A DNA stretch of 57,529 bases from an uncultured Collinsella sp. (GCA_959027945.1 CAUFRO010000011.1:1-57529); one strand, 5' to 3'; positions 35,228 to 43,747 are shown, numbered from the stretch's first letter. Numbers and translations are program-made. The notes: generated by a model not told the origin, from the sequence alone.

Positions 35228-35304
35228 TGGTCGGGACGACAGGATTTGAACCTGCGACATCCTGCTCCCAAAGCAGGCGCGCTACCAAACTGCGCCACGT
35301 CCCG
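35228..35304 (-). tRNA. tRNA-Pro (anticodon TGG)
   Basis: Acceptor CGGGACG/CGTCCCG, D-arm GCGCAGTTTGGTAGCGC, anticodon arm CTGC-TTTGGGA-GCAG (anticodon TGG, Pro codon CCA), T-loop GGTTCAAATCC. CCA is encoded. It lies 6 bases upstream of tRNA-Gly, in one transcript. Confidence 0.96.
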
Positions 35305-35355
35305 AAGGTGTTGAGCAGCTAAGGTCTAAACCTTGCGTGTCCCAAAGCGAAGGAA

Positions 35356-35384
35356 ATTATAGGGGAGACTCCCCGCCTGTGCAA
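35356..35384 (-). promoter_or_regulatory. Promoter of tRNA-Pro/tRNA-Gly
   Basis: On the minus strand a -35 TTGCAC and a consensus -10 TATAAT are separated by exactly 17 bases. It is about 50 bases before the tRNA-Pro 5' end and starts just past the brnQ stop codon. Confidence 0.85.
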
Positions 35385-35395
35385 GCGCAGAAACC

Positions 35396-36754
35396 CTAGC
35401 TCCTCGAATGTGCGACAAACTTGCTGTGGAGCAGACCGATCACAAACGCCGCCACGGCAACCGGCGCCCACGCGGCACCGATATCCGCCAGCGGAAGAAC
35501 ATCAAACGGTAGCCACGCGCCCGCAAAGAACGCATCGCGGACCGAGGTGATCACACTCTGCACAGCAACCACGCCGCCGACCCACACCCACACCTGCGGA
35601 TGAGCGTCGCAAAAGCCGTGCACCAGGCCCATCAGTACCAGTACGATGGCAACGGGATACAAGGCGTTGAGCATAGGCACCGAGAACATGAGGATCACGT
35701 CGAGGCCCACGTTGGAGAGCAGGCACGAAAACGCCGCGAACACAAAGGCGAGGATCGCGAAGGGGCGGCGCATGGCCTCCTCGGAGGCCTCCGCTCCCCC
35801 TTCAACCACGTACGTCTCACAGAAATAGCGCGCGCAGCAACTAATGAGGCCAATGCACACGTTCATGCAGGCGAGGAAGAAGATGGCGAAGACCACGACC
35901 GTGCCGGCAAGGCCAAAGTGCATGGAGGCCGAGCGAGCAAGGATTGCAGCGCCGTTGGTGGCGTCGGGCATCACGGTGCCGAGCTGCATACCGGCAAGGG
36001 CCAAGCCGCAATAGATAATGGCCATGAGCACGCCGGCGATCACACCGGAACGCGAAATCTCGAAGGCCACGCGCTTGTCATCGGTAACGCCCAGTTCGTG
36101 AATGGTCTCGGCGATGATAATGCCAAAGGCGAGCGATGCGAGCAGGTCCATGGTCTGATAGCCAGTCAGAAAGCCCTGCACGGCGGCGCCTGCATCGTAG
36201 GGAGCCTGAGGCGCGGCAGCCGGTCCCAGTGGCGAGATCACGGCAGCACCCACGACCAGTACGATGAGCGCAATGAGCGCGGGGCCCGTAATGCGACCGA
36301 GTACGCGTGTAATGACACCCGGGCGCAGCGTGAGCGCAAACGCGATGATGAAGAACCCGATGGCAAACGCCAGACGTGCCGTGCCGAGCGAAACGCCCTC
36401 GGGCAGCAGCGGCACCAGCATCTCGAAGGCCGTGGAGCTTGTGCGCGGAATAGCCAGGCACGGGCCGATGGCCAGGTAGACCGCCGCAACGAAGAATTCG
36501 CCAAACTTAGGATGCACGCGGCCGGCAAGCTCGCGCGCCGTTCCGGCAAGTGCCACGGCGATAAAACCCATGACGGGCAGGCCGATGGCGGCAATCAGAA
36601 AGCCGAGCATGGCGACCGGCGTGGCAGAACCAGCCTGCAGCGCCAGCAGCGGCGGAATAATGAGGTTGCCGGCGCCAAAGAGCATCGAGAACAGCGCAAT
36701 GCCGACGGTAACGACATGGTCGGAGCGCAAACCGCGCGGAGCGGATGAGGCCAT
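35396..36754 (-). CDS. brnQ: Branched-chain amino acid transport carrier, BrnQ family
   Basis: Cation-coupled importer of leucine, isoleucine and valine in the cytoplasmic membrane (LIVCS family). 452 residues with about 12 membrane segments. The N-terminal VGIALFSMLFGAGNLIIPP is characteristic, with the conserved FGAGN turn. GAAAGG lies upstream of the ATG. Single gene, preceded by the terminator of the cysteine-desulfurase-family gene. Confidence 0.92.
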   Translation of the reverse strand: MASSAPRGLRSDHVVTVGIALFSMLFGAGNLIIPPLLALQAGSATPVAMLGFLIAAIGLPVMGFIAVALAGTARELAGRVHPKFGEFFVAAVYLAIGPCLAIPRTSSTAFEMLVPLLPEGVSLGTARLAFAIGFFIIAFALTLRPGVITRVLGRITGPALIALIVLVVGAAVISPLGPAAAPQAPYDAGAAVQGFLTGYQTMDLLASLAFGIIIAETIHELGVTDDKRVAFEISRSGVIAGVLMAIIYCGLALAGMQLGTVMPDATNGAAILARSASMHFGLAGTVVVFAIFFLACMNVCIGLISCCARYFCETYVVEGGAEASEEAMRRPFAILAFVFAAFSCLLSNVGLDVILMFSVPMLNALYPVAIVLVLMGLVHGFCDAHPQVWVWVGGVVAVQSVITSVRDAFFAGAWLPFDVLPLADIGAAWAPVAVAAFVIGLLHSKFVAHSRS

Positions 36755-36776
36755 ATGCGCACCTTTCGGGTCGAAA

Positions 36777-36807
36777 CAAAAACGGGACGGGCAAAAGACC
36801 CGTCCCG
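36777..36807 (-). terminator. Terminator of the selenium-metabolism operon
   Basis: CGGGACGGG and CCGTCCCG form a strong stem; on the minus strand TTTTTG follows. It lies 15 bases after the stop of the PLP-enzyme gene and ends the selD-yedF-DUF3343-desulfurase unit. Confidence 0.9.
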
Positions 36808-36821
36808 CAAGTATATACGCT

Positions 36822-37961
36822 CTAGCAGGCTAAATCGCGCAAAGCGTCAATCGCGGTGTCGACTTCCTCGTCCGTGTTGAAATACCCAAACGAGAAGCGG
36901 ACGACGCCCTGGCGCTCGGTCCCCAGCGCGCGGTGCATGAGCGGAGCGCAATGGGCACCGGGGCGCGTCGCAATCCCCCACCCTTGCATGAGCGCGTCCG
37001 AAATCTCGGCAGAGTCGATATCGGCTACGTTGAGCGACACAATCGCAGAGCGCGCCTGCTGGTCAAAGGCACCGTAGAGCTTAATCCCCGGAATCTTGCG
37101 CACACCGGCAAGGAAGCGATCAGCGAGCGCACGCTCGTGGGCAGCAATCGCCTCGACCCCACCCTGGGCCTCGATAAAGTCGAGACCAGCGGAAAGTCCC
37201 GCGATGCCATGACCGTTGAGCGTGCCCGCCTCAAGGCGCGTGGGCCACTCAAGCGGCTGCAGCGCATCGAAGCTGTGCACGCCCGTGCCGCCCATGGCCC
37301 ACGGAGCCACGTCAATGCCCTCCGCCACGGCCAGGCCGCCGGTGCCTTGAGGTCCCATGAGCCCCTTATGGCCGGTAAAGCACACAATGTCGAGCCCCAT
37401 GGCCTGCATATCGATATGCATCGCGCCGGCAGACTGCGAGGCGTCGACGATCACCAGCGCGCCGGCCGCATGCGCGATGGCAGCCACGCGCGCAATGTCG
37501 ACCGCGTTGCCGGTCACATTGGAGGCGTGCGTCACCACCACGGCACGCGTGCCCGGCGTGACCAACCGCTCGAGCTCGTCGTAGTCGAGCACACCGTTCG
37601 CGTCGCAGCCCGCATGCTCAACGGTCACGCCCTGCTCTGCCGCCAAGCGGTTGAGCGGACGTAGCACCGAGTTGTGCTCAAGCACCGTCGTGACCACGCG
37701 GTCGCCGGGGCGCACCACGCCATTGATAACGGTGTTGAGCGCCGCGGTGGAGTTGGGCGTAAAACAAACATGGTCAGCACGCGGGCAGCCCAGCAAGCGC
37801 GCAAGCTTGGCGCGGCAGCCGTGGATGGTACGTGCCGCATCGAGCGCACCCGAGGTGGCACCGCGCCCAGCATTGCCGAGCGAGCACATCGCTTGCGTCA
37901 CGGCGTCGATGACCGCCTGCGGCTTGTGCATGGTCGTCGCCGCGTTATCCAGGTAGATCAT
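36822..37961 (-). CDS. Cysteine desulfurase/selenocysteine lyase family PLP enzyme
   Basis: Class V aminotransferase-fold enzyme; in this setting it probably delivers selenium or sulfur, as the EF2568-like desulfurases found next to yedF and selD are proposed to do. PLP Lys is in CFTGHKGLMGPQG (about 200), with the upstream HASNVTGN and VDASQSAG motifs. The conserved catalytic-loop Cys region is probably RPGAHCAPLMH. About 379 residues. The start ATG overlaps the TGA of the DUF3343 gene (ATGA), and GGGAGG lies upstream. Confidence 0.88.
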   Translation of the reverse strand: MIYLDNAATTMHKPQAVIDAVTQAMCSLGNAGRGATSGALDAARTIHGCRAKLARLLGCPRADHVCFTPNSTAALNTVINGVVRPGDRVVTTVLEHNSVLRPLNRLAAEQGVTVEHAGCDANGVLDYDELERLVTPGTRAVVVTHASNVTGNAVDIARVAAIAHAAGALVIVDASQSAGAMHIDMQAMGLDIVCFTGHKGLMGPQGTGGLAVAEGIDVAPWAMGGTGVHSFDALQPLEWPTRLEAGTLNGHGIAGLSAGLDFIEAQGGVEAIAAHERALADRFLAGVRKIPGIKLYGAFDQQARSAIVSLNVADIDSAEISDALMQGWGIATRPGAHCAPLMHRALGTERQGVVRFSFGYFNTDEEVDTAIDALRDLAC

Positions 37962-38209
37962 CGCACGACCTCCCACATGTCGATCACCGTAAAGCCCTCG
38001 GTGGGAACGCCCGCCGCGGCGAGTTCGCCGCGCAGCAGCTCCTCATCGGCAGGCAACGCCTTCCACGCCAAACCGCAGCCGGCAGCGACCTCCCCGGGCA
38101 CGGGAATCGTCCGCCCGGGAAGACCGCGCTCGATGCACAGGGACTCGCAACCCATGGCGGCCGCCGTGGTGGGAAACGTGATGACAAGCGCCGGGCGCTT
38201 CTCCCTCAT
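37958..38209 (-). CDS. DUF3343-family protein, putative Se/S carrier
   Basis: An 83-residue protein with the DUF3343 core: LVITFPTTAAAMGCESLCIERGLPGR followed by EVAAGCGLAWKAL. Its place between yedF and the desulfurase-family gene supports a role in selenium handling; function is unproven. Start 38209 is set by GGAGTTGCC. It overlaps the next gene by 4 bases. It is a shorter paralogue of the protein at 9895-10290, without the Cys-rich N-terminus. Confidence 0.82.
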   Translation of the reverse strand: MREKRPALVITFPTTAAAMGCESLCIERGLPGRTIPVPGEVAAGCGLAWKALPADEELLRGELAAAGVPTEGFTVIDMWEVVR

Positions 38210-38228
38210 GGCAACTCCAACCAATACG

Positions 38229-38855
38229 CTACGGGCGCACGACGCGCGCGGCCTGCTCCATCTTCTCCACGATCACGTACATGTTGGTGACCTCGCCCAC
38301 CGCAAGCTGGTCTTTAATGCCATAGTGGTCGAGGCAGGTACCGCAGGTGAGAATCTCGACACCCTGCTCCGCCAAGCCCTTCAGGTCATCGAGCACCGGC
38401 GAGCCCTCGACGGTGAGCTTGGCACCGCCGTTGTAGAAAAGCATAGTCGCGGGCAGCTCCTCCTGCTGCGTCACGGCAAAGACAAACGCCTTCATGAGCT
38501 TGTGGCCCAGCTCGTCGTCGCCACGGCCCATGCAATCGGTATAGACGGAAATGACAAGTTTGCCCTTGCCGGCGCTGGCGTCGCAGAAAGCAGCGCCGTC
38601 CTGCTCGGGGTCCGCAACGGCCACGGCACCGGCGGTCGCGACGGTCACGCGCCACTCAGCGTCAGAAACCTTCTCGACTGAGGCCGTGCAGCCCTTCTCC
38701 TGCGCCATCTTGGAGATGTTCTTGACGGCGGTCTCGTTGTCGACCGAGGTCACGACTGTGCCCTCGCCATCGAGCTGCTTCAGGGCTTTGAGCGTCTTGA
38801 CGACGGGCAGCGGGCAGGCATCGCCCATGGCATTGACTTCAATTTTGGTAGACAT
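38229..38855 (-). CDS. yedF: Selenium metabolism protein YedF (TusA-DsrE fusion)
   Basis: Family associated with selenium use, acting as a sulfur/selenium relay. The TusA-like domain (1-75) contains the CPLP motif in MGDACPLPVVKTLKAL; the DsrE-like domain (about 95-205) contains LVISVYTDCMGRGDDELG and ILTCGTCLDHYG. 208 residues. The ATG at 38855 follows AAAGGAAAAACT. Located between selD and the DUF3343 gene in one operon. Confidence 0.92.
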   Translation of the reverse strand: MSTKIEVNAMGDACPLPVVKTLKALKQLDGEGTVVTSVDNETAVKNISKMAQEKGCTASVEKVSDAEWRVTVATAGAVAVADPEQDGAAFCDASAGKGKLVISVYTDCMGRGDDELGHKLMKAFVFAVTQQEELPATMLFYNGGAKLTVEGSPVLDDLKGLAEQGVEILTCGTCLDHYGIKDQLAVGEVTNMYVIVEKMEQAARVVRP

Positions 38856-38914
38856 AGTTTTTCCTTTCAAAAGGGACCGCCCAGAACAGTAGGCGGTCGC
38901 ATAAACGGTTTTCC

Positions 38915-39964
38915 TTAATGCACAACGCGAACGGCAGGACCGCCTGGTACCGGCTCGTACACGCGCCCGACGACGGCGGCGATACGTCCTTCGGCATGTA
39001 GACGGCTCGCAAGCTCATCCACATCAGCAGCAGGTGCCGCGATAAGCAGGCCACCAGACGTCTGCGGGTCGTACAGCGCGTCGAGCATGCCCGGCTCAAG
39101 GTCCTCGTCGGCCGTCACGCGCGGGCCAAAGAAGTCCTGGTTGCGGTAGGAGCCCGCGGGGATAATGCCCAAACGCGCCATGTCGAGCACCTGGTCAAAG
39201 AGTGGCACCGCCCCCGACGCAAGCTCAACTTGCACGCCCGAGCCCTCGGCCATCTCGCACGCGTGCCCGATCAGACCAAAGCCCGTAATGTCGGTGCAGC
39301 CGTGAAGCTCAAGTCCCTCGGCCAGACGAATCGGAGCCTCGTTGAGGGTGCGCATCGAGTCAAACATGGCTGCGGCCTCGTCCTGCTCGATGAGCTCGCC
39401 CTTAATGGCCGTGGTGATGATGCCCGAGCCAACCGCCTTGGTCAGCAGTAACGCATCGCCCACGCGCGCGCCGCTGTTGGCGAGCATGCGGTCGAGCGCG
39501 ACAAACCCGCTCACGGACAGGCCGTACTTGGGCTCGTCGTCGTTGATGGTGTGACCGCCCGCGATGGAGCAACCCGCCTCGACGCACTTGTCGGCGCCGC
39601 CCGCCAGAATCTGACCGGCAACCTCAACGCCCAGACAGCTCGGGATGCACAGCAAGTTCATGGCATGGCTCGGCCGCCCGCCCATGGCGTAGATGTCCGA
39701 CAGTGAGTTTGCCGCGGCGATCTGGCCAAATAGAAACGGGTCGTCGACCATCGGTGGGAAGAAGTCGATGGACTGCACGAGCCCCAGGTTCTCCCCTACG
39801 CGGAAGACGCTCGCATCGTCGGAGGTATCGAACCCCACGAGCAAGTTGTCGTTATGCACATTGGGCAAATCGCCCAGGACCTGGGCGAGGGCTCCGGGAG
39901 CCAACTTAGCGGCTCAACCGCTCGCGGCCGTCATGGACGTGAGCCTAATCTGATCGTCAGCCAT
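38915..39964 (-). CDS. selD: SelD, selenophosphate synthetase (itself a selenoprotein)
   Basis: Makes selenophosphate from selenide and ATP, the selenium donor for SelA. The frame opens with ATG 39964 (MADDQIRLTS) after GAGGAGGTATCG and is interrupted only by TGA at 39914-39916, codon 17: TAASG-U-AAKLAPG. E. coli SelD has its catalytic Cys at residue 17 and Lys at 20, the same spacing as U17 and K20 here. Read through, the protein is 349 residues, normal length. Without readthrough the catalytic N-terminus would be lost. SECIS-like hairpins follow. Downstream genes are yedF, DUF3343 and the desulfurase-family gene. Confidence 0.95.
39871..39916 (-). promoter_or_regulatory. SECIS-like region of selD with UGA codon
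   Basis: After the UGA come two hairpins: GGCUC-CCG-GAGCC (from +12) and CGCCCAG-GUC-CUGGGCG (from +27), the second a perfect 7-bp stem whose loop starts with G and U at +34. Either fits the loose bacterial SECIS pattern; the second is the stronger candidate. Confidence 0.6.
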
Positions 39965-40034
39965 CGATACCTCCTCTCATCGGTCAATCATTTTCTCCCA
40001 GTATACGCATGAATGCGAGCCTGCGGCGGATGCA

Positions 40035-40799
40035 TTAATTGAGCGCCTGTGCGCGAATCGCCGCGCCAATCGCTCCGGCAAAGCGAGCCTGGGGCGAGGT
40101 GGTCACCGGCGACCCCAGCAGCTCGCCCAACCGCTCCACCACGAAGGCGTTCTCGCACAGGCCACCGGTCAGGTAGTACGGGGCGCCCGCGGCCTGCCCG
40201 GCCATGGTCGCCACGCGCGAGACCACGCTGTCGATCACGCCACGTGCAATGTTCTCGCGCGGCTCACCGCGACCGATCAGGCTGATGACCTCGCTTTCGG
40301 CAAACACCGTGCACATGCTGCTGATCTTGGTGGGCTCACCGGAACGCGCAAGGTCGGCCATCTGCTGTTGGGAAATACCCAGACGGTCGGCCATGATCTC
40401 CAAAAAGCGCCCCGTACCGGCAGCGCACTTGTCGTTCATGGCGAACTTGGCCACGCGGCCACTTTTAAGCTGAATGACCTTGGTGTCCTGGCCGCCCACG
40501 TCAATCACCGTGCCGTGATCGCCAAACAGGCGCACGGCACCGGTGCCGTGGCAGGTGATCTCGGTCACGACCTTGTGCGCATAGGGCACGGCGACACGGC
40601 CGTAGCCGGTCGCGATCACGCGCACGTCGTCGGCAGCCACGTCATAGTCGGCTGCAGCGAGCTCGCCGCGCAAGCGCTCGGCCGCATCGACCGACGAATA
40701 CCCCGTCGGCATGACGCAGGTCCACGCAATGGCGCCGTCCGTCTCCACCACTGCAGCCTTCGCGGCCGTCGAGCCTATGTCGATACCAATGCCAACCAC
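40035..40799 (-). CDS. ATP-dependent activator of 2-hydroxyacyl-CoA dehydratase/double-cubane proteins (BcrAD/HgdC family)
   Basis: Dimeric ASKHA ATPase with a bridging [4Fe-4S] cluster that fires low-potential electrons into its partner. Phosphate-binding IGIDIGSTAAKAAVV (N-terminus), VIDVGGQDTKVIQL (about 98-111), the cluster Cys in NDKCAAGTGRF and SSMCTVFAESEVISL, and the C-terminal YYLTGGLCEN are all present. 254 residues. The start is GTG with AAGGAGG five bases upstream. It follows the two dehydratase-like genes and would serve one or both. Confidence 0.9.
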   Translation of the reverse strand: MVGIGIDIGSTAAKAAVVETDGAIAWTCVMPTGYSSVDAAERLRGELAAADYDVAADDVRVIATGYGRVAVPYAHKVVTEITCHGTGAVRLFGDHGTVIDVGGQDTKVIQLKSGRVAKFAMNDKCAAGTGRFLEIMADRLGISQQQMADLARSGEPTKISSMCTVFAESEVISLIGRGEPRENIARGVIDSVVSRVATMAGQAAGAPYYLTGGLCENAFVVERLGELLGSPVTTSPQARFAGAIGAAIRAQALN

Positions 40800-40849
40800 G
40801 GCATCCTCCTTCTATGCGGCAAAGCAACTATCCCTTTGCCGCATTTGTC

Positions 40850-42013
40850 CTACAGGGTTTCGATGAAGGCGGCGATGCGCGTCTCGATCTGGCCCATGTC
40901 ACCGTTGCTGTAGTCGGTCTCGATCTTCATATACGGAATACCCGCACCCTCGACGGCCTCCTGCATGCGCGCGCTCTCAACGTTGAAGGTGTGGCAGGCC
41001 TGTAGCACGCTCTCTACCACGCCATCGACATGGTACTTCTCGCACATGGCCAGCGTATTTTCCATACGGCCGTCGTTGGGCGTCATGACCGAGCAGCTGA
41101 TGTCCAGGTAGCGGTCGGCGATGGCGCGCAGGATGTCGGGAGCCTCCGGATCGATCATCATGGCCGCCGTGCGCTCTCCCGAGCAATCGTCCATGCACAC
41201 GACCACGCCGCCGTTGGACTCGATGGTGCGACCGATCTTGTTAATCACGCCGCCCACGGGGCAGCCGGTGATCAGAATGCGCTTGGCATCCGCCGCAACC
41301 GGGCGCTCGCCCGCGTCGTAAGCCTCACGCAGCATGGCAACCTTTTGCTCAAGCTGCTGCGTATAGGCCTCGATATCAAAGCTAAACGTACCGGCAAACA
41401 TGGTGCTCATCAGGTCGACGCCGCTCATGGCCGCCGGCTGGTTCGCCTGCAGCGCAAACATGTCGAGCTGGGCCGCACGCAAGCGGTTGCGACGACGGAC
41501 GGCAGCGCGCAGGTCATCGTCGGTAATCGTGATGCCGTAGAAGCCCTCGAGCTCCTCCTTGAGCAGGCGGCACTCCTCGTACCAGCCCTCACGCTCGTAG
41601 GCGCGATCGCGACCTTGCGGAAGATGCAGAATGTGCGTGCGCTTGAGCTCGTTGAGTAGCTCGTACATCTTCTTCTTGCCGTCGCAGGTGGTCTCACCGA
41701 TGATCATGTCGCTAAAGTACGTAAACGGGCACTTTTGCGAGTAGGCAAAGCCGTACGTAGACTTGATGAGCGGGCACAGGTTTGCCGGCAGCACCTTCTC
41801 GGCCTCGGGAATCACCTCGTCGGACGTGCCGCACAGCGCCACGCTCGCAGCCCCCGCGGCATCGATAATCTCGAGCGGCGTATAGCTGCACAAAAAGCCG
41901 ACCAGACGATTGCCCGCCTGCTTGTAATCCTTGACACGAATAAACGCCGCCTTGCGCTGCTCGTTGAACTCCTCAAACGTGGATGGCAACGGCTGCTCCA
42001 TATTTTCCGACAT
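40850..42013 (-). CDS. Double-cubane cluster/2-hydroxyacyl-CoA dehydratase-like protein, copy 1
   Basis: Member of the HgdB/BcrB/FldB fold group, closest in layout to YjiM and the double-cubane cluster proteins that bind an [8Fe-9S] centre and are reduced by an ATP-driven activator. Conserved Cys-bearing segments: FLCSYTPLEIIDAAG, NLCPLIKSTYGFA, CPFTYFSDMIIGETTCDGKKK. 387 residues. Start 42013 is set by AAGGAG. As in known double-cubane proteins there is no CoA-transferase or enoyl-CoA gene nearby, so a dehydratase role is unsupported; the true substrate is unknown. Confidence 0.78.
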   Translation of the reverse strand: MSENMEQPLPSTFEEFNEQRKAAFIRVKDYKQAGNRLVGFLCSYTPLEIIDAAGAASVALCGTSDEVIPEAEKVLPANLCPLIKSTYGFAYSQKCPFTYFSDMIIGETTCDGKKKMYELLNELKRTHILHLPQGRDRAYEREGWYEECRLLKEELEGFYGITITDDDLRAAVRRRNRLRAAQLDMFALQANQPAAMSGVDLMSTMFAGTFSFDIEAYTQQLEQKVAMLREAYDAGERPVAADAKRILITGCPVGGVINKIGRTIESNGGVVVCMDDCSGERTAAMMIDPEAPDILRAIADRYLDISCSVMTPNDGRMENTLAMCEKYHVDGVVESVLQACHTFNVESARMQEAVEGAGIPYMKIETDYSNGDMGQIETRIAAFIETL

Positions 42014-42167
42014 ATAACTCCTTAACAAACCTTTTGACCAACCAAGGAAACGGCTTTCCCAGGTGCCCGAGGTTGCCGTGAAAGAGAAGCGCCGCGTACT
42101 TTGGTACGCAAACGATGGTTTGAACGGCAAGATCGGGTGCCTGGGGAAGCCGCCGGGACGGATACCC

Positions 42168-43451
42168 CTAAATGGTTTCCAAGAAAGCCTCAATCCTGGT
42201 TTGCAGTTGGCCTGCATCCTCGCCGGCGTAGTCGGTCGTGATGTGCATAAACGGAATGCCGGCCTCCTCGGCAGCCTTCTCCACGGCAAACGACTCCATC
42301 TCGTAGAGCGTGCAGAACTGCAGGGCCACGTCGACGATGCCGTCGGCATGCAAGTCCTTGGCCATCTGGACAATGTCCTTCATACGCTGATCGTTGGGCG
42401 TAAAGACGGCGCAGTTAATCTTAAAGTAGCGCTCGGCGATGGCGTCGAGCATCTCGTCGACCGTCTCACCGGACTCGTCGACCAGGTCCTTGTAGTAGCG
42501 CGAGCCCGTGCAGGACTCCTCGCCTACCACAACGCCGCCGGCCTTCTCGATGAGGTTGAACAGCTTCCAGTTGGGCACGGCCATGGGCGTGCCGGTGTAC
42601 AGGATGCGCTTGGTCCCCTTGGGCGCCACGCCCTCGCCGGCCTCAACGCGCTGCTCGCACTCGGCGGCCATCTCGTTGATGGCTCCGGTCAGACGCGGCG
42701 TGTCGTCCATAAAGGCGGCCTGAACGGTCAGCAGGCTGTCGAGACCGCTGATGGGCGCCGGATCGGCAGCGCGCGTGGCAGCCAGACGCTGCAGGGCGCG
42801 ACGCTTCTCGTTGACGGCGTGGATGGCAGCCTTCAGGCGCTCGGGCGTAATCTTGACGCCGCACTCTTCCTCGATCTTGGCGGCAAGCTTTTTAACCTCG
42901 GCCTTCCAGGTCACGAGCGTCGACTCGTCGTGCACGTTGGGGATATCCATGACGTACATGTTCTTTTGCGTGGCAAAGAACTCGTAGGCCTTCTTCTTGC
43001 CATCGCAGGTGTTCTCGCCCACCACCAGATCACTCGACTCAATGTAGGGGCAGACCTCGCCCAGCTTAAAGCCGGCAAAGCTCTTGATGAGCGGGCAGGT
43101 GTTGCGCGGCAGATGCTCCTCGACCTTGTCGGTCGCCCAGTCGGCACCCGAGCACAGGCCAACGGGGATGCCATCGCAGGCAAGCACGATCTCCTCGGGC
43201 ACGTACACACAGAACGAACCGACGATCTTGGTGGCCTCGCCGGCCTCCTTCTTGTCGAGCATCTCCTTAATACGGCCGCTGTGGATGTTGGTGGCGACAA
43301 AATCCAGGTAGGACGTGGACTTGGGGCGATTGTTCTGCGTCAGGAACATATCGCCGTACATCTGGCCCACGGCGCCCAGCAGCATATCGTGGTCGGCAAG
43401 ATTCATGCCGAGGCTCTCCCACATCGGATGGAAATCAAATTCTTCAGCCAT
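42168..43451 (-). CDS. Double-cubane cluster/2-hydroxyacyl-CoA dehydratase-like protein, copy 2
   Basis: Paralogue of copy 1 with the same motifs: FCVYVPEEIVLACDG, NTCPLIKSFAGF, CPYIESSDLVVGENTCDGKKK, and the C-terminal TDYAGEDAGQLQTRIEAFLE that mirrors TDYSNGDMGQIETRIAAFIE in copy 1. 427 residues, with an N-terminal extension of about 40. Double-cubane proteins are usually homodimers; two adjacent paralogues could make a heterodimer as in true dehydratases (HgdA/HgdB), or serve two substrates. GAGAGGGGAACCGTC precedes the ATG, which lies inside the tail of a small upstream ORF. Confidence 0.78.
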   Translation of the reverse strand: MAEEFDFHPMWESLGMNLADHDMLLGAVGQMYGDMFLTQNNRPKSTSYLDFVATNIHSGRIKEMLDKKEAGEATKIVGSFCVYVPEEIVLACDGIPVGLCSGADWATDKVEEHLPRNTCPLIKSFAGFKLGEVCPYIESSDLVVGENTCDGKKKAYEFFATQKNMYVMDIPNVHDESTLVTWKAEVKKLAAKIEEECGVKITPERLKAAIHAVNEKRRALQRLAATRAADPAPISGLDSLLTVQAAFMDDTPRLTGAINEMAAECEQRVEAGEGVAPKGTKRILYTGTPMAVPNWKLFNLIEKAGGVVVGEESCTGSRYYKDLVDESGETVDEMLDAIAERYFKINCAVFTPNDQRMKDIVQMAKDLHADGIVDVALQFCTLYEMESFAVEKAAEEAGIPFMHITTDYAGEDAGQLQTRIEAFLETI

Positions 43452-43614
43452 GACGGTTCCCCTCTCGAACCAAATACGGATAACTACGGTATTGCTGCAC
43501 GGTGGGCGGCGAAAACCCAGCCGTGCCTAAACCCGGAATTTTGGGGAACCTGCTTTGCGGTCGATTATTTAGTTGTGCGTCGTCTCTCCCGGAGCCGTGA
43601 ACATACCTGCTCAT
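43444..43614 (-). CDS. Candidate 56-residue small ORF overlapping the copy 2 gene
   Basis: Starts with ATG at 43614, which overlaps the TGA of the preceding small ORF (ATGA), and ends at 43444, 8 bases inside the next gene. The product is polar with a Pro/Gly-rich centre (FPKIPGLGTAGFSPPTVQQ). No family recognised. It may exist only to couple translation, or may be spurious. Confidence 0.35.
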   Translation of the reverse strand: MSRYVHGSGRDDAQLNNRPQSRFPKIPGLGTAGFSPPTVQQYRSYPYLVREGNRHG

Positions 43615-43679
43615 ATGCGACTCCGAGCCATATACAGGGCGCGCGCGGCAACGCGGCGAATGTATGTCGTCTGCGGCAT
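43611..43679 (-). CDS. Candidate 22-residue leader peptide
   Basis: ATG 43679 follows a near-ideal AAAGGAGG at 8-base spacing, unusually strong for a chance ORF. The product MPQTTYIRRVAARALYMARS-RI is basic. Its stop overlaps the start of the next small ORF. It begins about 30 bases after a candidate -10 element. Length and position suit a leader or a small basic peptide; no homologue recognised. Confidence 0.4.
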   Translation of the reverse strand: MPQTTYIRRVAARALYMARSRI

Positions 43680-43709
43680 GTGCGCGTCCTCCTTTACAAG
43701 TTAAGGTCA

Positions 43710-43747
43710 ACTATATCAACGGTCGTCGACCATGCGAACACCGTTGA
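43710..43747 (-). promoter_or_regulatory. Promoter with overlapping dyad, upstream of the double-cubane genes
   Basis: On the minus strand an extended -10, TGATATAGT, is preceded at 17 bases by TTCGCA. The dyad TCAACGGT-N16-ACCGTTGA brackets the -35 and spacer (43716-43747), placing a probable repressor or activator site on the promoter. The gap 43680-43880 contains this, an AT-rich stretch and the modC terminator. Confidence 0.55.

Noticed and set aside
40035..43451. Glutamate or phenyllactate fermentation via a true 2-hydroxyacyl-CoA dehydratase
   Set aside because: The protein family fits in fold, but no CoA-transferase, 2-hydroxyacid dehydrogenase or acyl-CoA dehydrogenase gene is nearby.
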